Origin: DASUZB01 sp036377075
GTDB taxonomy: Bacteria; Actinomycetota; CALGFH01
Reading direction: 5' to 3'
Assembly (NCBI GenBank): GCA_036377075.1
Contig: DASUZB010000077.1
Span: 1-8,958, forward strand
Length of the DNA: 8,958 nucleotides
Shown: positions 6,150 to 8,958 of the stretch, piece after piece
Numbering within the stretch: the first letter of the stretch is position 1
Layout: each line of letters starts with the position of its first letter
The notes under the pieces: model-generated
What the model was told of the DNA's origin: nothing
Seen by the model: only the letters and a program-made list of their open reading frames with translations
Databases searched by the model: none
Position numbers and translations under genes: made by a program

Positions 6150-7430
6150 GTGCTGGTCAACCCCTTCGGCGGCGTGGTGGCCGCGCTTCAACTGCTCCCC
6201 AAAGACCCTGACGAGCCGGCCCTACCGGTGGTGGTCGGCGCCAGGCTCGCCGACCATCCACGCCTCGACCCCGACCGCCGCTACTGCTCGGGCAAGGGCA
6301 TGACGGCCGCCGAGGCGTGCGCGGGCGCCCTCGGCGAGGCGCTGGAGCGCTACGCGAGCGTGTCCTGGCCCCCGGCGGCCGTCCACCACGCCCGGCGGGA
6401 CCAGCTCGACGGTGACGTCCTCGACCCCCGCGAGCTGGTGCTGTACCAGCCAGACCAGTACGCCGAGCTGCCGTATGCGCCCTACGCCGAGGAGGCGACG
6501 ATGGGCTGGATCGTGACCAGGTCGCTGGTCTCCGGGTCGCTGGTCCAGGTCCCCGCGGTCGCGGTGCTCATGGGCTATGCGCCGGCCTCGCCCGCCGAGC
6601 GCATCTGCCCCCCGACCTCGAGCGGCATCGCCACCGGTGCGACCCTCGGCGGCGCCGTGCTCGCCGCCCTGTTCGAGGTGCTCGAACGCGACGCCTTCAT
6701 GGTCACCTGGATGAACCGGCTCCCCGCCTGCAGGGTGGACCCGTCGGACCACCCCGATCGCGGCGTGGTCGACCTGTGCGACGCCTATGCGCGGCGGGGC
6801 GTCGCGGTGGAGCTGTACCGGCTGCGCACCGACCACCCGTGCCAGGTGTTCCTGGCCCTCGCCGTCCAGCAGCGCGGGGACGGCCCGGCCGTGGTGGCCG
6901 GGCTCGGCGCGGACCTCGACCCGGCCCTTTCGGCGCGCAAGGCCGTGCTCGAGCTCGGCCAGGTGCGCCCGGCCGTCCGCATCGACCTGCGCTCGCCCCG
7001 GACGCGGGCGCGCGTGCAGGCCCTCGCCGAGGATCCACGCCGGGTATCCACGCCGGACGACCACGCGCTGCTGTACGGCGATCCCCGCAGCGCGGGCGCC
7101 CTCGGCTTCCTGCGGCAGAGTCCCTTGGCCGCGCAGGACTGGGCGGCACCCGACGGCGCGGGGACCGGCGGGCGCCTCGAGCGGATCGTCGCGGCGCTCC
7201 GGTCCCAGAGCAGCGACGTGCTGTACCGCGACCTCACCCCGCCGGACATGGCACGGCTCGGCCTGCGCAGCGCGCGGGTGCTCGTGCCCGGCTTCCAGCC
7301 GATCCACTTCGGCTGGAAGGAGCCCCGGCTCGGCGGCAGGCGCCTGTACGACCTCCCCTACCGGCTCGGCGTCACGCCCGCACCAACCACTCCGGCGACG
7401 GTGAACCGCGACCCGCACCCGCTCGCCTGA
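6150..7430 (+). CDS. YcaO-family ATP-dependent peptide-modification enzyme (TOMM type)
   Basis: This encodes 426 residues from the GTG at 6150. YcaO enzymes use ATP to activate backbone amides, forming azolines, thioamides or amidines in RiPPs or protein targets. Family marks run in order: CSGKGMTAAEA (46-56); LGEALERY (61-68, with E63 and E66 as ATP/Mg ligands); PTSSGIATG (155-163); the second nucleotide-site block FEVLERDAFMVTWMNRL (175-191); SARKAVLEL (261-269); DHALLYGDP (304-312); YRDLTPPDMARLGLRSARVLVPG (359-381); and EPRLGGRRLYDLP (391-403). The Pro-rich tail ends DPHPLA, resembling the PxPxP tail of cyclodehydratases. No E1-like partner, TfuA, dehydrogenase or transporter is in the window. 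The start is uncertain: family-like sequence appears to extend upstream of the GTG, which has no ribosome-binding site. The gene is probably co-transcribed with the 87-residue gene. Confidence 0.9.
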   Translation: MLVNPFGGVVAALQLLPKDPDEPALPVVVGARLADHPRLDPDRRYCSGKGMTAAEACAGALGEALERYASVSWPPAAVHHARRDQLDGDVLDPRELVLYQPDQYAELPYAPYAEEATMGWIVTRSLVSGSLVQVPAVAVLMGYAPASPAERICPPTSSGIATGATLGGAVLAALFEVLERDAFMVTWMNRLPACRVDPSDHPDRGVVDLCDAYARRGVAVELYRLRTDHPCQVFLALAVQQRGDGPAVVAGLGADLDPALSARKAVLELGQVRPAVRIDLRSPRTRARVQALAEDPRRVSTPDDHALLYGDPRSAGALGFLRQSPLAAQDWAAPDGAGTGGRLERIVAALRSQSSDVLYRDLTPPDMARLGLRSARVLVPGFQPIHFGWKEPRLGGRRLYDLPYRLGVTPAPTTPATVNRDPHPLA

Positions 7431-7433
7431 GCG

Positions 7434-7471
7434 CCGGGCGCCACGGCCGCCGACCCCTGGCCCGGCCGGGC
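7434..7471. terminator. GC-rich inverted repeats between convergent genes
   Basis: The 47-bp gap between the YcaO stop and the caspase stop contains a perfect 12-bp palindrome, GCCCGGCCGGGC (7460-7471). It also contains an alternative stem pairing CCGGGC (7434-7439) with GCCCGG (7460-7465). Neither side has a T-tract. Position between two converging genes makes bidirectional termination plausible, but in such GC-rich DNA short palindromes also arise by chance. Confidence 0.3.
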
Positions 7472-7477
7472 ATCCGG

Positions 7478-8958
7478 TCAGCCGGGCGTCACCCTGACGG
7501 CGCAGTTCGGCGCCGGGTCCAAGGTCAGGAAGAAGTCCCCTCCGCTGGGCACCTGGTCGCTCCCATCGAATTGGGTCACCACCGAGCCGTCCCCCGAGTC
7601 GTGCACCACGGTGTGGCACTGGTCATTGGCGACCGTCACCTCGAACCCGGTGCCCGCGTGAAAGGGAAGGCTGTCGCCACCCGAGGTCCCGCTCCCGCCC
7701 GATCCGGCCTGGAACGGCAGGCGTGCCCACTTGCCCATGCCCGGCCGCCGCACGGCCACGCACCCGGAGCTGAGCTCCTCGAGCAGGAACCTGCCGGTCT
7801 CGCGCATCTGCACCACGTAGTTCGTCCCGTACCCCTGCCGCGACGCGCCACCCGGCGAGGTCACCGTGACGCTGCACTGCGAGCCCTCGACCTGCAGCCG
7901 CCACGGCGCGGTCGCGGCGAAGGCCTCGCCCACCGAGAGGTGCTGCGCGGTGTCGAGCCTGGACGCGACCAGGATGGCGACGATGGCCGCGAGTCCGGCC
8001 AGCACGGCCACGAGGGGCCACCCTCGCCGGCTCGGCCGGCGCCGCGGTGCCTCGTGCCGGTCGGGCGCGCCGGCGGCCTGGGGGTCGACGGGCTGAGGCG
8101 GGTCCGCCGAGCGCCGTGGGACCGGCGCCGGTAGGGGCAGGTGGCTCGCCGGCGCGGCGGCAGCCGTTGCCCGGTTCCAGCCCTTCGGGGCCTTCGCCAG
8201 CACCGCGGCCGCGCTCGCCGAGACCTGCTGGCTGTCGTCGGCCCGTAGGCGCAAGAGCGCCAGCCTGGCCGAGAGGGCGAGGCCGGGATGGCTGCCGCGG
8301 ACGAGGAGCTCGAGCTCACCCACCGCGCCGAGCCGCGCCCCGGCGAGCGGGTGCTCGACCGCCTGCCGCAGCTCCGGCGGCAGCGGCGCCGCCCTCACCC
8401 GGGGCGTGCGAGCGATCAACAGGTCGCCCTGCACGTCAAAGTTCCACCTGCCGGGCGTCTGGTTCGGCGTGGTTCTGCGGACCTGCTCGAAGACGTACTC
8501 GTAGAGCTCGTCGACGGCGATGCGGCCGTCGCCGTCACGGTCAGCCTCGCCGGTCTCCATGCCTCGCACCAGTGCATGGGTGAACACTGACGGTCGCGCG
8601 CCGTCGCGGGAGAGCTCGGCCTCCTCGAAGGCGTACTCCATGGCGCTGGACGCGGTGAGCACGATCCGGCCACGCCCCTCGAAGCGCTCCGCGAGGTCGA
8701 TGCGCTCGTCGGCGCGCGCCAGCATCCCGCGCGCGAAGGCGCCGCTGTAGCAGCAGTCCAGCAGCAGGACCACGCGACGCGACCGCGTCCTGGTCATGTG
8801 GCGGTTGACGTAGTCCGCCGGCACGGCGGTGGCGTCAAGGTTGGCCAGCTCGGTGTCGGCGGTGGCGAAGTAGAGCTGCCCGCTGTCGTCCTTCACCCCG
8901 TGGCAGGAGAACTGCGCCAGCAGGAGGTCGTCACCGAGGCGGTCGGCGAAGAAGGCGG
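7478..8958 (-). CDS. Membrane-anchored caspase-family (C14) protein with two C-terminal Cys repeats, N-terminus outside window
   Basis: The frame is open to the right edge. 492 residues are visible, and the start lies beyond base 8958. The catalytic His is H19 in QFSCHG, and the Cys is C69 in LLLDCCYSGAF (codon 8750-8752), the dyad of caspase/metacaspase-type proteases. The domain continues through TASSAMEYA, a perfect EF-hand-type loop (139-150, DRDGDGRIAVDE) and NQTPGRWNFDVQGDLLIARTP (164-184). That layout recalls the actinobacterial EACC1-associated caspases. Residues about 191-255 form an Ala/Leu-rich helical module (PLPPELRQAVEHPL, RADDSQQVSASAA). A Pro/Arg-rich linker precedes one membrane helix (313-332). 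Arg residues just before the helix place the catalytic part inside and the tail outside. The tail holds two 55-residue repeats (352-406 and 438-492), each with two Cys 38 apart. It is probably a tethered protease with an external sensing tail. It converges on YcaO, so it is separately transcribed. Confidence 0.92.
   Translation of the reverse strand, partial: AFFADRLGDDLLLAQFSCHGVKDDSGQLYFATADTELANLDATAVPADYVNRHMTRTRSRRVVLLLDCCYSGAFARGMLARADERIDLAERFEGRGRIVLTASSAMEYAFEEAELSRDGARPSVFTHALVRGMETGEADRDGDGRIAVDELYEYVFEQVRRTTPNQTPGRWNFDVQGDLLIARTPRVRAAPLPPELRQAVEHPLAGARLGAVGELELLVRGSHPGLALSARLALLRLRADDSQQVSASAAAVLAKAPKGWNRATAAAAPASHLPLPAPVPRRSADPPQPVDPQAAGAPDRHEAPRRRPSRRGWPLVAVLAGLAAIVAILVASRLDTAQHLSVGEAFAATAPWRLQVEGSQCSVTVTSPGGASRQGYGTNYVVQMRETGRFLLEELSSGCVAVRRPGMGKWARLPFQAGSGGSGTSGGDSLPFHAGTGFEVTVANDQCHTVVHDSGDGSVVTQFDGSDQVPSGGDFFLTLDPAPNCAVRVTPG

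Noticed and set aside
6222..7619. Minus-strand open frame of 465 codons over the YcaO gene
   Set aside because: Antisense to YcaO, whose family motifs are continuous on the plus strand. The translation has no domain features.
6776..8134. Plus-strand open frame of 452 codons spanning the YcaO gene and the antisense of the caspase gene
   Set aside because: It runs through two genes with well-supported motifs, and its product is dominated by Arg, Pro, Gly and Ala. It is a shadow of high GC.
1..8958. CRISPR array, tRNA, insertion sequence or attachment site
   Set aside because: No regularly spaced repeats, tRNA-like cloverleaf, transposase or integrase motifs, or flanking direct repeats were seen on reading both strands.

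Overview
The window is very GC-rich and gene-dense. It encodes an AfsR/SARP-type regulator with a BTAD domain, a group 4 (ECF-like) sigma factor and a caspase-family protein. Together these point to a high-GC actinomycete (Actinomycetota), but nothing seen here fixes the genus. I see no rRNA, tRNA, insertion sequence, integrase or CRISPR array.

Layout. (1) Positions 1-1593 hold a minus-strand operon read right to left: an RNA polymerase sigma factor (955-1593), a 71-residue protein with a single CxxC zinc-ribbon half-site (645-860), and a 147-residue predicted beta-sandwich protein (52-495). It ends at a strong hairpin at the left edge (1-23). (2) Positions 1594-1749 are a divergent control region with two inverted repeats, a candidate extended -10 promoter and a cluster of TCCTG words. 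(3) Positions 1750-5688 encode a 1312-residue regulator: winged helix, BTAD, a nucleotidyl-cyclase homology domain that has lost its metal-binding aspartates, a STAND/AAA-like ATPase with intact Walker motifs, and a TPR-like C-terminus. (4) Positions 5689-5809 hold a candidate promoter, nested inverted repeats and a doubtful Trp-rich short ORF. (5) An 87-residue orphan protein (5810-6073) precedes a TOMM/RiPP-type YcaO protein (6150-7430). (6) Converging on it from the right is a caspase-family protein (7478-8958, N-terminus beyond the edge). It has a His/Cys dyad, an EF-hand-type loop, a helical module, a Pro/Arg-rich linker, one membrane helix and two tandem 55-residue Cys-containing repeats predicted to lie outside the cell.

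How the parts may work together (inference). The large regulator looks like a signal-integrating ATPase switch that could control both its own transcript and the divergent sigma operon. The YcaO protein and its small partner look like a peptide or protein backbone-modification unit without the usual E1-like partner, dehydrogenase or transporter in view. The caspase looks like a membrane-tethered protease with an external sensor and a cytosolic catalytic head. Such regulator-plus-caspase neighbourhoods fit stress-response or programmed-death/conflict loci. Nothing in the sequence proves that the YcaO unit and the caspase act on each other, and the partner genes of the caspase may lie beyond the right edge.
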